From contig CATQHX010000026.1 in the NCBI GenBank assembly GCA_958296065.1, forward strand, positions 1-64,000: 64,000 bases of DNA, given 5' to 3'. This document shows, one piece after another, positions 35,223-44,269 of the stretch. The DNA is from Vicinamibacterales bacterium (GTDB lineage: Bacteria; Acidobacteriota; Vicinamibacteria; Vicinamibacterales; UBA8438). Position 1 is the first letter of the stretch, and each line of letters starts with the position of its first letter. The translations under genes were made by a program, and so were the position numbers. The notes under the pieces are model-generated. The model did not search any database, was not told where the DNA came from, and saw nothing but the letters and a program-made list of their open reading frames with translations.

Positions 35223-36365
35223 CTACTGCACTGGCTCCTCATCGACTACCGGAATGTACCTCTCGCGCGCCAAGTGCCAGACCGACTCCAGGAAGGCGGT
35301 CAGCGGAATCGCCAGGACCAGCCCCAGGACGCTGTCGAACACCGTGCCCCAGAACAGTATCGCCACGACGATGGCCATGAAGTGGAGACCGGTACGCTCA
35401 CCCATGATTCTCGGGGTCAGGAACCAGCCCTCGATCTGCTGCACGACGGCGAACACCACCAGCAGGAGCGCACAGGTACTCAGGCCGCCGTCCGCCTGGA
35501 AGAAGGCGATGGGAAGGGCGACGGCGAGCCCGACCATGCTGCCGAGGTACGGAACGATGTTGAGCATCCCCAGCGCCATGCCGATGACGAATCCGTAGCT
35601 TAGACCGATCAGGGAGAAGCCGACGGCGAACAGCAGCCCCTGTAGGGACGCGATGATCAACTGCCCGCGAAAGAACGCGACGAGGATGTCGACGAACTCG
35701 TGCAGCAAGTACGTCACGTCGCTACGTGTGTCCGGCTTGAGAAACGGCAGCAGGTGATCGGCGTCGAATCGAATGCCGGTGGCAGTCAGGAAGTAGGCGA
35801 AGTAGATCGGCGTGATCGCCCACGAGAGCAGGGCGCCGAACCCACGCGCGAAACCGAAGCCGGCCGCGACCGCCTGCGACCCGATAGTCCGCAACCACTC
35901 AACCACGGTGGTCTGCTGCGCCGACACGATCTCCCGTAGCAATTCGCCCGCGCCCCACGTATCGAGCACCACGCCGACGCGCGGCAGCATCGCCTCGGCC
36001 AACGTGCGGGTCTGCTCCCACAACTCGGGGACCTGCTCGGCAAGGCCGAGCAACTGACGAACCGCCAGACTCCCGAAGAACGCGATGAACGCGGCCAGCG
36101 GGACGAGCGCGGACAGGAACACGACCGCGACCGCTGCTGCGACCGGCATCCGGCCCGGGCCGCGCAGCCAGTCGTAGTACGGGCGGAACACGAGCGCCGC
36201 TACACCCCCGACCACCAGAGGCAGGAACACGCCCGAGAAGGTCCGGACGAACAACACGATCAACCATCCCAGCAACCCGGCCGCGATGAGGATGATCACT
36301 GCCGCCACGGTGGTTACCGCGGCTGCAACGGTACGCATCTGGCGGGGGGTGAACTCGAATGCCAT
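35223..36365 (-). CDS. AI-2E family (UPF0118/PerM-like) transporter
   Basis: 380 residues from the ATG at 36365. Eight or so hydrophobic helices: IILIAAGLLGWLIVLFVRTF near the N-terminus, VFLPLVVGGVAALVF, then after a soluble mid-part AEQVPELWEQTRTLAE a C-terminal set with GMLNIVPYLGSMVGLAVALP and LTPRIMGERTGLHFMAIVVA, the family signature segments. These inner-membrane proteins export small molecules (AI-2) or serve Na+/H+ antiport; substrate is unknown. I reject the longer frame (36434) because it adds 23 arginine-rich residues. It is a normal housekeeping gene between mobile regions. Confidence 0.88.
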   Translation of the reverse strand: MAFEFTPRQMRTVAAAVTTVAAVIILIAAGLLGWLIVLFVRTFSGVFLPLVVGGVAALVFRPYYDWLRGPGRMPVAAAVAVVFLSALVPLAAFIAFFGSLAVRQLLGLAEQVPELWEQTRTLAEAMLPRVGVVLDTWGAGELLREIVSAQQTTVVEWLRTIGSQAVAAGFGFARGFGALLSWAITPIYFAYFLTATGIRFDADHLLPFLKPDTRSDVTYLLHEFVDILVAFFRGQLIIASLQGLLFAVGFSLIGLSYGFVIGMALGMLNIVPYLGSMVGLAVALPIAFFQADGGLSTCALLLVVFAVVQQIEGWFLTPRIMGERTGLHFMAIVVAILFWGTVFDSVLGLVLAIPLTAFLESVWHLARERYIPVVDEEPVQ

Positions 36366-36379
36366 GGCAGCTCCGCAGC

Positions 36380-36460
36380 TTACAGGAATCCGGCGAGCGC
36401 CACGGCGACCGTGATCACCGTAACGATGTTCCACACCGTGTCGCGGTACAGGCCCTTCAT
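36380..36460 (-). CDS. 26-residue membrane microprotein upstream of the transporter
   Basis: From ATG 36460 the minus strand reads MKGLYRDTVWN, IVTVITVAVALAGFL and TAA at 36380, a single hydrophobic helix with a charged head. It ends 14 bases before the transporter ATG, whose ribosome site GCGGAG lies in between. It could be a tiny membrane protein, a leader peptide, or the last codons of a lost metal transporter (Nramp-type ends look similar). I cannot decide among these. Confidence 0.35.
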   Translation of the reverse strand: MKGLYRDTVWNIVTVITVAVALAGFL

Positions 36461-36870
36461 CCTACCGCGAGTTCACCGCGAGAGCCTTGCGTCGCGATCC
36501 TGAGCAGCGTACCAACCAGATTCGTGCGAAGTCCCTTGTAGCCCTCGGTGCCGACGTCATCTCTGGCGGACGGGTTCCACGGGTCGGCCGTTTGGCAACG
36601 CGGGCGCCGTAGTAGGATGTCGGCGTGTACCACACGGACGCCATCGCTCGGGCCCTGACCGACGCAAGCTCACGCCGGAACAGGACGCCATCACGAATGC
36701 CGTTCGAGAGGCCGTCGAGCCCGGCGAGAGTGTCACGCCTGAACTGCTTCGTACTGAAATCGTTTCCGCTCCGCGCCGATCTCGCCTGGCGCCTGGGCGG
36801 GGTTGCCGGACGCGCCGGCACAGCACGCCGGCCGTGGGGCTGACAAAGCAGGCAGTGTCTTCCATGTCCG

Positions 36871-37823
36871 GTGCGTCCACGTCCGGCGTCGGGCGAGGCG
36901 GTCCAGAAGCTGCGTCGTTCGCTCCCTGCTCAACAGTCGATTCGCGAGGCGGTCGGACAGGCCGGTGGGCACATGTTCAATGTCTCCGCCCGCTCTGCGG
37001 CGGTCGAGAAGCTCCGGGAGTCGCTCAAGGAACACGAGACTCTTCGGAAGCAGGTTGAGCAGGCCAGCGTAGAGCTGTTCGAACAGCGGCAGCGGGTTGT
37101 CACGGAGGTGATCGAGCCCGTCGAGGAGTACGTGAATGAACTGGCGAACACGCCAAAGGAGTTCGACAAGTCGGTTCGCGCGTTCGCATCGACATCGATC
37201 GGTTCGGTAGCACCGTGCAGCGCATCGAGACGCAGGCCGCCAGGTCCGACAAGATCGGGAGCGGCGTCGGGTTGGCTGGAACGACGGCCGGAGTAGGTAT
37301 GGCTGCATTCGGTCCGACTGCAGCCTTGGCGGTCGCCACGACATTCGGTACCGCGTCGACGGGAACGGCCATCTCCGCCTTGTCCGGTGCCGCAGCCACG
37401 AAGGCCGCTCTCGCGTGGCTCGGCGGCGGCGCGCTCGCCGCCGGCGGCGGGGGCATGGCGGCCGGCAACGCGCTCCTGGCCCTAGCCGGACCGGTGGGCT
37501 GGACCGTCGGCGGTCTCGCGCTCGTGGGATCGGGCGCTTATCTCCACTATCGCAATGGCGTCCTCGCGCAGAGAGCCGTAAGCGAGCGTGTGCGGGTTGA
37601 AGGCGAGGTCCGTTCCCTGCGGACGGCCCACGAGGAGATCGAACGGCTCGGGGCAAGCACGCGGACATACACCGAGGGGACGCTGGCTTCACTCGACTGG
37701 CTTTCCGGTAGCGCGCCGCGCGACTACCAACATTTCCATTCGGAGGACAAGGAACGTCTCGGTGCCCTCATCAATCACATTCGCTCGCTCGGTGAGCTGA
37801 TCCGCAAGGAGGTCGTGTTGTGA
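36871..37823 (+). pseudogene. Membrane/coiled-coil protein gene with a frameshift
   Basis: Two frames join into one protein. The first (conserved from the ATG at about 36973) gives FNVSARSAAVEKLRESLKEH, ETLRKQVEQASVELFEQRQR and EEYVNELANTPKEFDK; the second continues RIDIDRFGSTVQRIETQAAR, then a glycine/alanine-rich hydrophobic zone (GVGLAGTTAGVGMAAFGPTA, WLGGGALAAGGGGMAAG) and a soluble tail HSEDKERLGALINHIRSL. The frame switch lies at about 37165-37195. The Gly-zipper membrane part is reminiscent of toxin-like proteins, but I do not know the family. It overlaps the next gene (37820) by ATGA-like coupling (GTGTTGTGAG). Confidence 0.5.
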
Positions 37824-38741
37824 GACCGTCTCCCGGCGATCGATTCGGGACGCACGTCTCGGCTCACGTTGTTGCCGCCTGGAGCGCACTGAACGCCGCG
37901 GATCGAGCCGGCGAACTCGCCGCCGCGCCGCGGGGTCAGGACCGGGCTTTTCTCTCCGCAATGGAGGAATTGAAGGTCGTCCGGGATTTCGTGGGATCAA
38001 CCGAGAACATTCTTGGCCGAACGGATACCAAGCACGGCGAGATCGCCGAGCAAGTTCATGTGGGTGTGCGTCGTGCCTGGGACGTGTTCTACGGCCGGAA
38101 TCCGGCCGCGACGTTCGATGGGGTGCCCCGCACAGGTCCGGTGGACTACCGGGTGGACGGCATGGACATTCAGTCCAAATACTACAACGGTCTGCGCAAT
38201 ACGCTCGACGGGGTTGCGACCCATGCAGAGAAGTACCAGGACTTCCCCAACGATGGTCGTTACCACATACCCCGTGACCAGTATCAGCAGTTGGAGGAGC
38301 TGCGCCGAACTGGCGAGATCGAACGCCTCTCCGACCGAAGTGCGGCCGCGATCCAACGTCGAGTCGAAGGTCTCAAGCGAGCGACGGGTCGTTCAGCCGA
38401 ACGATCTGATCGATCCGGGGGACGCCAGCTACCCCGAGGTTCAACGGGGACGGATTCACGACATGCTTCAGGACCGTGAGAACAGCCTGGCTCGGAAAAC
38501 GAGGACCTGCGAGAGGCGGCCCGGGCCGAACACGGCTCGTCCTTGTTCGGATTTAGGGACGGCCACCGCGGTCGGTGCCACGGCAGGTGGCGCCGTCAGC
38601 TTGGCGCAGGCGATCTGGGTGAAGTGCCGTGAGGGCAAGAGTCCGTTCCGCCGAGGATTCTCGATCCAGGACTGGCAGGACGTCGGCGTCGTGACCGCGC
38701 ACGGTGCCGGCGCCGGTGCAGTTGCCGGAAGTACCGTGTGA
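37820..38741 (+). pseudogene. Partner of the membrane protein, with multiple frameshifts
   Basis: The first 180 residues are intact (FLSAMEELKVVRDFVGSTEN, VDGMDIQSKYYNGLRNTLDG, DFPNDGRYHIPRDQYQQLEE). At about 38390 the reading shifts to VVQPNDLIDPGDASYPEVQR and GRIHDMLQDRENSL, then needs another shift to GSENEDLREAARAEHGSSLF, and again to VGATAGGAVSLAQAIWVKCR, GFSIQDWQDVGVVTAHGAGA. All pieces sit in natural order, so it was one protein of about 300 residues with a C-terminal membrane part. Three indels show relaxed selection. I do not recognise a named family. Confidence 0.5.
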
Positions 38742-38892
38742 ACGAAACCGCCACGGCGGTAGGCGCTCAGTCGACCCGCCGCCACTGACCCAACCGTCCA
38801 CATTTTCCGACCGCCGCAGCTCCTCGTGAGCTCCGCCTACGCTGCTCGGCGAGCGCCTGGAATCCCCCAGGCCCTTCGCAGAGGAGCGTCCG

Positions 38893-39582
38893 ATGACATC
38901 CCTTCGTCAACGCATGCTCGAAGACATGCGGGTGCGACGGCTGTCGCCGTTCACCCAACGCGCGTACGTCGAGACCGTCGCGCGGTTCGCCCGCTACTTC
39001 GACCGGTCCGCGGATCGGCTCGGTCCCGAGCAGATCCGCGCCTACCAGGTCTACCTGGCCACCGAACGCGGACTGGCAACGAGCTCGCTGCTCGTCGCCG
39101 TGTCGGCCCTGCGCCTCCTCTATCGGGTCACGCTTCGGAAGCGATGGTCCTTCGACGACGTGATCCCCGCGCCGAAGAAGCCGCAGTCGTTGCCGGTCGT
39201 GCTCAGCCCGCAGGAAGTCGTCCAGTTTCTCGATGCGGTCAAGCCCGCGAAGCATCACACGATCCTGACCGCCTGCTACGCCGCCGGCCTGCGCATCTCC
39301 GACGCCATTGCCCTCACCGTGCCCGCCATCGACAGCGAACGGCTGGTGCTGCGCATCACGAAGGGCAAGGGTCAGAAGGACCGCTACGTGATGCTGTCGC
39401 CGAAGCTGCTCGCGATTCTGCGTTCCTGGTGGAAGGTCCAACGGCCCCGGCATTGGCTCTTTCCCGGCGAACGGCCCGAGGCAGGTGCTCCGGAGTGGTC
39501 CACGGTGAGCGCCCGCTCGCCGCCGCTACGCAGGAACCGACTTGCCAAACTGCTCGGACGATCCGATGATCGACTCAAGTGA
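38893..39582 (+). pseudogene. Tyrosine recombinase (IS91-associated type), C-terminally truncated
   Basis: The N-terminal SAM-like core domain (RRLSPFTQRAYVETVARFAR, YLATERGLATSSLLVAVSAL) and the start of the catalytic domain (ACYAAGLRISDAIALTVPAI with the first catalytic arginine, LRITKGKGQKDRYVMLSP) are present. The frame leaves the family at WLFPGERPEAGAP; the H-x-x-R and the nucleophilic tyrosine are missing. Enzymes of this type pair with IS91-like transposases, none of which is here. It could be the former integrase of the tRNA-Thr island, but the IS91 type argues against it. Confidence 0.78.
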
Positions 39583-40199
39583 CCATCGGCACCGTCAAAC
39601 GACCGGCCGCGGACCTGCCCCGCCACCGCGCGCGGAAGGCTCTTCTGGGCCACCCACCCGCCCCGGTCGACAACACGACCGGCGCGAGCCTCGAACAACC
39701 CGCGGAAACACAGCGGTTGCCCGCCACCTCCCTCCGCCCTGAAACTGCCGAGCACCCGAAGACCGAAACCTGGGCCTGGAGCAAGGCAGAGACCGAGCGC
39801 CGGCGCCACGCTGACGCCACACAGCCCACCTGGCCCCGATCGACGCCTTCCCCGACCGAGTACGCCACGGCCGACGACCTCGCCGCGATTCGTCTCGACG
39901 CCGACCCCGACGCTACCGGTCCGCACTCCCAGACCATCCGCGGATTGCTCGGCGGCGCCCGCGCTCGGCTGGCGGGTCCGCCCGACCAGCGTCGAGCTCT
40001 ACGACGCGCTGCGCGCCGACAACCCTACCAGCCGCCATTGCCGCCACTGCGGATCCGCCAGATCAACGCCTTCGCGTCCAGGAAGGCCGTTAATATGCAC
40101 GATCCTCGTCGACCGTCGGCAGACGCTGAGGCCTACATGCCTCGTCAGTCTGAGGCGGAGCCTCGGTAGATCGAGATTAACCACTGCGAGATCACTAGG
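39583..40199. other. Region upstream of the XRE-kinase operon
   Basis: About 620 bases. A plus-strand frame (39579-40169) is open but proline/arginine-rich with no domain. At 40152-40164 gaggcggagcctc is a small inverted repeat 36 bases before the ATG at 40200; a XRE-type repressor could use such a site, but the arms are only 5 bases. Confidence 0.35.
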
Positions 40200-41783
40200 A
40201 TGTCCGCAGCCCTTCGTAACCTAGGGAAGCTTGTCGCTGCCTTTCGCACGGACAAGGCGCTTACCCAGCGGGAACTCGCCACTCAAATGGACCCGCCAAC
40301 GAATCGTTCGGTGATTTCCCATCTCGAACAGGGACTGAGGTTACCCGCTGCGGACGTCTTGAAACGTATCTGCGAGTTCCTGGCTATGCCGCGAAGCATA
40401 TGGATGCCGTTTCTCAGCGAGGGCTTCCAAACACTGAGAACCGTTAGACGCACCGTCTCCTGGGACCTTCGGCCGTTCCAGACGATCGCGTTTGCAGGCC
40501 CTAGTGGGAGTGGCAAGACGACTGTGGCGCGATCCCTTGCACGTGCTCTCGACGTTCCTTGTTTGCCGGACGATCTTCACCCGAAACGGTACCTCCAGGA
40601 CCTGAGCGCTGACCCTGAGCGATGGGCGTTTGAGACCCAGTTGGCATTCCTGACCAATAAGGCTTTTCAGATCGCCAACTTCATCGATTCAGGACAGCCA
40701 TTCGTGCTCGATAGAACGCTTACAGAAGACATTCATATATACGCCCGTTTTTTTGCGGAAAAGGGTGTTATCGACGGACGCTCGGCGAAGACGTATGAGA
40801 CCATCGCAGAACACTTCCTCACGCGCTTACCGCAGCCAGACATCGTCCTATACTGTGAAATTAGCCTACCAACCGCGCTGACACGGGTGCGCGAACGCAA
40901 TAGGGCGGACGAACTACACACAGATGACCACATAAGTGCGATTCACACACGCTACGCGAATTGGATAGACAACTGCGCGGAGTCGCTCGTCTTTTCTCTG
41001 GACACTGAGAACACAGACTTTCGTCACGCGTTTCGTGTCGAAGAATTGTGCAACGACCTTGAAGTAGTGCTACGGTCAACCGCGGCCGATATGTCTCAGC
41101 TAACTCTGTGGAACTCGAATCGGAAGCGCCAACGAGCGCCGCTTGTTCATCTCAGACAACGGGGCGAACCACCCGATTCCACTTGGCCTCTGAGGATAGG
41201 CGCCCCTGTTGAGATTTCACCTAGCAGGGTCGCACCGGTTGCGTACATCGCAGCTCCATTTACTACTGTAGCCGTAGACGACACTGCTCGGGATCCTGAT
41301 GCCCTATTCAGCAATACTCGACCACATGGAAGTATTCCCAAGGGAGCCTATCGCGAAATGCTCTTCATCGTGGAGCGTGCTCTCAAGGACATGGGCTTGC
41401 TGACGATCTTGCCGCACCGAGATGTTAACAAGTGGGGACGTCACACTCTGACACCAGTCGAAGGGATGAGGACATGCACGAATCATGTGGCGACCTGTGA
41501 CCTGTTCGTTGGCCTCCTGTGTACCAGTAGTGGGGCTCACTACGAGTTCGGTCTTGCCCTCGGACTGGGTAAACCCTCACTTGTAATCCTGCTCGACGAG
41601 ATACCGTCGTCATTTCTAGCCCAGGGTGCCAGTGGGCTGCTGGATTATGACTTGCTCGTGTTGTCCGCAAGCAGTTCAGCCGAACTAGACAGGCAAATCC
41701 GTAGCGGAAGGGTTAGAGATTTCTTCCGCAAATTCGTCGCCATTCCCGCAATTGCGACAGGAAGCCCCAAGGAGGAGGGCTAA
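40200..41783 (+). CDS. XRE-HTH / deoxynucleoside kinase / deoxyribosyltransferase-like fusion
   Basis: 527 residues, three domains. 5-65: XRE helix-turn-helix (ALTQRELATQMDPPTNRSVI, SHLEQGLRLPAADVLKRI). 90-300: deoxynucleoside kinase with P-loop AGPSGSGKTTVARSLARALD (about 99-118), VLDRTLTEDIHIYARFFAEK (DRT..ED, about 169-188) and the LID arginines in LYCEISLPTALTRVRERNRA. 345-515: nucleoside 2-deoxyribosyltransferase-like fold (VAYIAAPFTT, ATCDLFVGLLCTSSGAHYEF with candidate catalytic Glu449, GLALGLGKPSLVILLDE). The enzyme could phosphorylate deoxynucleosides and cleave or transfer the base, under self-regulation by the HTH. It is markedly more AT-rich than its flanks, suggesting transfer. 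It overlaps the next start by TAATG. I know of no described protein with this triple layout. Confidence 0.78.
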   Translation: MSAALRNLGKLVAAFRTDKALTQRELATQMDPPTNRSVISHLEQGLRLPAADVLKRICEFLAMPRSIWMPFLSEGFQTLRTVRRTVSWDLRPFQTIAFAGPSGSGKTTVARSLARALDVPCLPDDLHPKRYLQDLSADPERWAFETQLAFLTNKAFQIANFIDSGQPFVLDRTLTEDIHIYARFFAEKGVIDGRSAKTYETIAEHFLTRLPQPDIVLYCEISLPTALTRVRERNRADELHTDDHISAIHTRYANWIDNCAESLVFSLDTENTDFRHAFRVEELCNDLEVVLRSTAADMSQLTLWNSNRKRQRAPLVHLRQRGEPPDSTWPLRIGAPVEISPSRVAPVAYIAAPFTTVAVDDTARDPDALFSNTRPHGSIPKGAYREMLFIVERALKDMGLLTILPHRDVNKWGRHTLTPVEGMRTCTNHVATCDLFVGLLCTSSGAHYEFGLALGLGKPSLVILLDEIPSSFLAQGASGLLDYDLLVLSASSSAELDRQIRSGRVRDFFRKFVAIPAIATGSPKEEG

Positions 41784-42742
41784 TGAACACTAGCGTGAGT
41801 CCGCTAGTTCGATGGTATCGGGAACGGGGTCCTTGGGCGAAGAGCGTGGTGAATGGGGCGAGTGCGTTTGTGGTCCTGTATTTTGGGGCGATCGTGGAAA
41901 ACCAAGTCCAAATCCTCTCCGGAGATTCGCTCTGGCCCACAAACATCTACCACGCGGTCGGGATTCTAGCTGTAGTAGTTCTAGTGACGATGGGTTCGTA
42001 CGCCGTGAGAGCCTATTCGATGGCAATCGAAAGGGAGGAGCTTCGACGGAAAGAGACCCTGTCGTATGCCGCAAGCCTGTCAGAGCAGTTCTCGATTCAG
42101 GTAGCCGACGAGACTGTGACCAAACTTCAGGCCGAGATTGAGAAGGACCGTGCTCTGGAAACTCTTGTCACCAATCCCGCTCGAATATCGGCAATCGTTG
42201 ACGATGTGTATCGTTTGTTTGAAGCTACGTACGGAGAATCGGACAAGCTAGAGAATAGAATTGACTTTGAAGCGACCTTTATTACACGGTCCTATATTGA
42301 TAGGGGACTTACAATCCCTGCGTATGCAAATCGCAACCGGCGTGTGCCGCGTAGCATGAGACAGCGTGAAGGCGATCCGAGGCGCTTTGATGGGACAGTC
42401 GCCGCACAGCTGTATCGCGAAACGAACACAACTCCCCGCTTGCAGATTGTCTCGGCTACTGATGATCCAAAGTACAACTACGTGGAGATGTACCCTGGCC
42501 AGAAGGAGCGGGTTAAGTCCAGCCTCGTTCATCCAGTTCTTTCGCCACAGAATGTACTGGTAGGGGTACTCGTAGTACATTGCAATCGCGCCCTTTTTTT
42601 TCAAGAGGAAGATCGCCGTTATTGGACGGAATTGCTCGAACTGTTTGCGAAGAGACTTGCTCTAGAAAAGGTTAAGCTGGACGCGCTATGTCAAGCGGAG
42701 GTCGCTGATGCTCTCAGGACAGAACCCCTTAAGCCGTTCTGA
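41783..42742 (+). CDS. Two-TM, coiled-coil, GAF-like membrane sensor
   Basis: 319 residues. TM1 about 22-40 (VVNGASAFVVLYFGAIV), TM2 about 57-77 (HAVGILAVVVLVTMGSYAVR); then a charged helix (IEREELRRKETLSYAASLSE, VTKLQAEIEKDRALETLV) likely a coiled coil; residues about 135-305 resemble a GAF domain: LFEATYGESDKLENRIDFEA, RLQIVSATDDPKYNYVEMYP, and the closing LVGVLVVHCNRALFFQEEDR, WTELLELFAKRLALEK. No kinase or cyclase output follows, so the cytoplasmic GAF part may directly gate the membrane part. Its start overlaps the fusion-enzyme stop (TAATG), so both are made together. I infer it binds a nucleotide made by the first protein, with the membrane as effector or anchor. Confidence 0.72.
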   Translation: MNTSVSPLVRWYRERGPWAKSVVNGASAFVVLYFGAIVENQVQILSGDSLWPTNIYHAVGILAVVVLVTMGSYAVRAYSMAIEREELRRKETLSYAASLSEQFSIQVADETVTKLQAEIEKDRALETLVTNPARISAIVDDVYRLFEATYGESDKLENRIDFEATFITRSYIDRGLTIPAYANRNRRVPRSMRQREGDPRRFDGTVAAQLYRETNTTPRLQIVSATDDPKYNYVEMYPGQKERVKSSLVHPVLSPQNVLVGVLVVHCNRALFFQEEDRRYWTELLELFAKRLALEKVKLDALCQAEVADALRTEPLKPF

Positions 42743-43045
42743 GTCATTCCCGGCCTCGTCAGCAGAAATCTGTGGGTGGCGAGCAGACGGCCCGGTGCTC
42801 GCCGGTTACCGGCCAGCGGCGGTCGGGGCGGGAGCAGGTGCGGCCGTTCAGAGTCTCGCACGCTGCTACCTAGCCAGCGACCCTCGGTTTGGAAGCTCGA
42901 TCGCCGGCAAGTTAAACGGCGTGTTTTCAGTAGGATACGGACGGTGCTAACTTGTAGCGCTAACATCCGTGCCAGCCGAGCGCGGAGCGCGGTGACGGGA
43001 TTGACCCGACTGGCGGCCTGACTCCTCTGCACTGCTCACTTTTGA
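42743..43045. other. Intergenic stretch without a recognisable gene
   Basis: About 300 bases. The core gctaacttgt at 42948 recurs at 53466 near the IS4-like transposase end, a weak hint of an IS scar. No frame has domain support. Confidence 0.3.
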
Positions 43046-43603
43046 GTGTGCCTTACAATAGCCCGATGTCAAGCATTCGCAACCATCCTGTTTACCGCCA
43101 TCATCACGGCCGTCGCCACATTCTTTGCCGTCACCGAGGAGGGCCGGATCCTGGTGCAGCGCCTGTACTACAGGCTTTTCCCGGAGAAAGCTGAGGAGAA
43201 GCTGCAGAGCTTATCTGGCATAGTGGACGGTTTACAAGGCTGGGTGTCGGGGTTTTGGGTGCCACAGGATCACCGAGGCCCCATGGACGACTTAGCTCAC
43301 AGACTGAGGCCATTGGGACTTCGACCTCCAGCGATCGGTGGAGCACTGTTCAGGAGCGATCGGTTGGAGAAAGAACTGGAGTACTTACGCCATCTGATCC
43401 GCGAGCCTCGCTGTCTTCATTCGTTCGGGAGAAAGAAACTCAACGACCCTCAGAGCAGCCTCGACTTCACCTCCGACAAAGCCATGGAATGGCTTACTCC
43501 GAAGCGCTTCGAAGAGATCGGTGACGATGGATGCGCCGCCGAGCCCCCCGCCGTCCAGCAGCGAGCGGCTGGGCTGGGTGGCCTGGTTGAGGCCGAAGCC
43601 TGA
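43046..43603 (+). CDS. Hypothetical one-TM protein
   Basis: The GTG at 43046 opens a frame of 185 residues: a hydrophobic N-terminal helix (FATILFTAIITAVATFFAVT), then EEGRILVQRLYYRLFPEKAE and EKLQSLSGIVDGLQGWVSGF, and a soluble C-terminal half. I do not recognise it. The 3' quarter overlaps the antisense TolC remnant and so reads through foreign sequence (AEPPAVQQRAAGLGG); the true end was probably near 43500. The first part is AT-richer, like the preceding operon, of which it might be a downstream neighbour. Confidence 0.45.
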   Translation: MCLTIARCQAFATILFTAIITAVATFFAVTEEGRILVQRLYYRLFPEKAEEKLQSLSGIVDGLQGWVSGFWVPQDHRGPMDDLAHRLRPLGLRPPAIGGALFRSDRLEKELEYLRHLIREPRCLHSFGRKKLNDPQSSLDFTSDKAMEWLTPKRFEEIGDDGCAAEPPAVQQRAAGLGGLVEAEA

Positions 43604-43903
43604 AGCAGCCAGGGGCAGAAACGCCGGGGCGGCGCTGGCGACCTGCACGTCCCGCACGAGTGGATTGATGCGCTGGACCGCGATTGGGCGGTTGCGTTCG
43701 AAGGCTCGCTCGACCGCGCCGGCGAGCGTCAGATCGAACCGCCCTATCGCTCGAGCGTCGTCTCCGACCCGAAGCGCGGCTTCGGCGACTGCACCGGAGA
43801 ACGAGGTTTTGAAGGGCTGAGCCTGCGTAGGGCGCGCCGTCGGAAGCGTCGATCCGGCAACGACCAACCCGAACAGGAAGACCGCGCGAACGGAAGTCGG
43901 CAA
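43535..43903 (-). pseudogene. TolC-like outer-membrane efflux protein, N-terminal remnant
   Basis: Starts with a signal-peptide-like segment (RAVFLFGLVVAGSTLPTARP) and continues with the first TolC helix: FDLTLAGAVERAFERNRPIA, VQRINPLVRDVQVASAAPAF, LPLAASGFGLNQATQPSRSL, LDGG. This matches OEP proteins through about residue 110; the rest (about 350 residues) is replaced by unrelated sequence. It is a 5' fragment. Confidence 0.6.
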
Positions 43904-44068
43904 GGTGTCCCCCCATGACTCTGCAGTGCGCGTGGCAACAGGGACGATACGCGCCGGGTGCGCTGGTCATTACGCGGGACTGCGCGGGCCGGAAATGCCG
44001 CGGGTGGAATCGAAACGCACCGGCCGACGCGCGAGCGGCTGAACACCGCCGGGCGCATCCGCCTGCCG

Positions 44069-44263
44069 TCAGACCCGGGCCGGCGCGACCGTGGCGCCGC
44101 GATACTCGGACAGTGCCCAGGCGTAGAGTTTCCCGACGCCAATCAGCGTCAGCGCCAGATTGACGATCCAGCCGATGAACGGCAGGTTCACGGGGACAAA
44201 GACGGCGAGCAGGCCGACCAGCAGGGCGGCCGCTCTATCTGCCCGAGCCGCGCGTCGAAGCGC
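44069..44263 (-). pseudogene. Membrane protein C-terminal remnant
   Basis: The frame ends DRAAALLVGLLAVFVPVNLP, FIGWIVNLALTLIGVGKLYA, WALSEYRGATVAPARV. Two hydrophobic helices with a glycine-rich turn suit the C-terminus of a bactofilin-linked or DUF-type membrane protein. Upstream it runs into the permease remnant by a frame that is not continuous with it. Identity unknown. Confidence 0.35.
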
Positions 44264-44269
44264 GTCGCC

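Noticed and set aside
38893..39582. Calling the tyrosine recombinase the active integrase of the tRNA-Thr island
   Set aside because: It lacks the H-x-x-R and tyrosine of the catalytic site and belongs to the IS91-associated type, which does not normally target tRNA genes.
40152..40164. Inverted repeat gaggcggagcctc as an operator for the XRE protein
   Set aside because: Arms of five bases occur often by chance in this composition; mentioned in the region entry but not called as a site.
39579..40169. Plus-strand 196-residue frame before the XRE operon
   Set aside because: Proline/arginine-rich, no RBS, no domain, and comparable frames on the other strand; it looks like non-coding GC-rich DNA.
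42947..42975. gctaacttgt shared with the IS4-like element end at 53466
   Set aside because: Ten shared bases are too few to call an IS remnant; a full IS4 end sequence would be needed.
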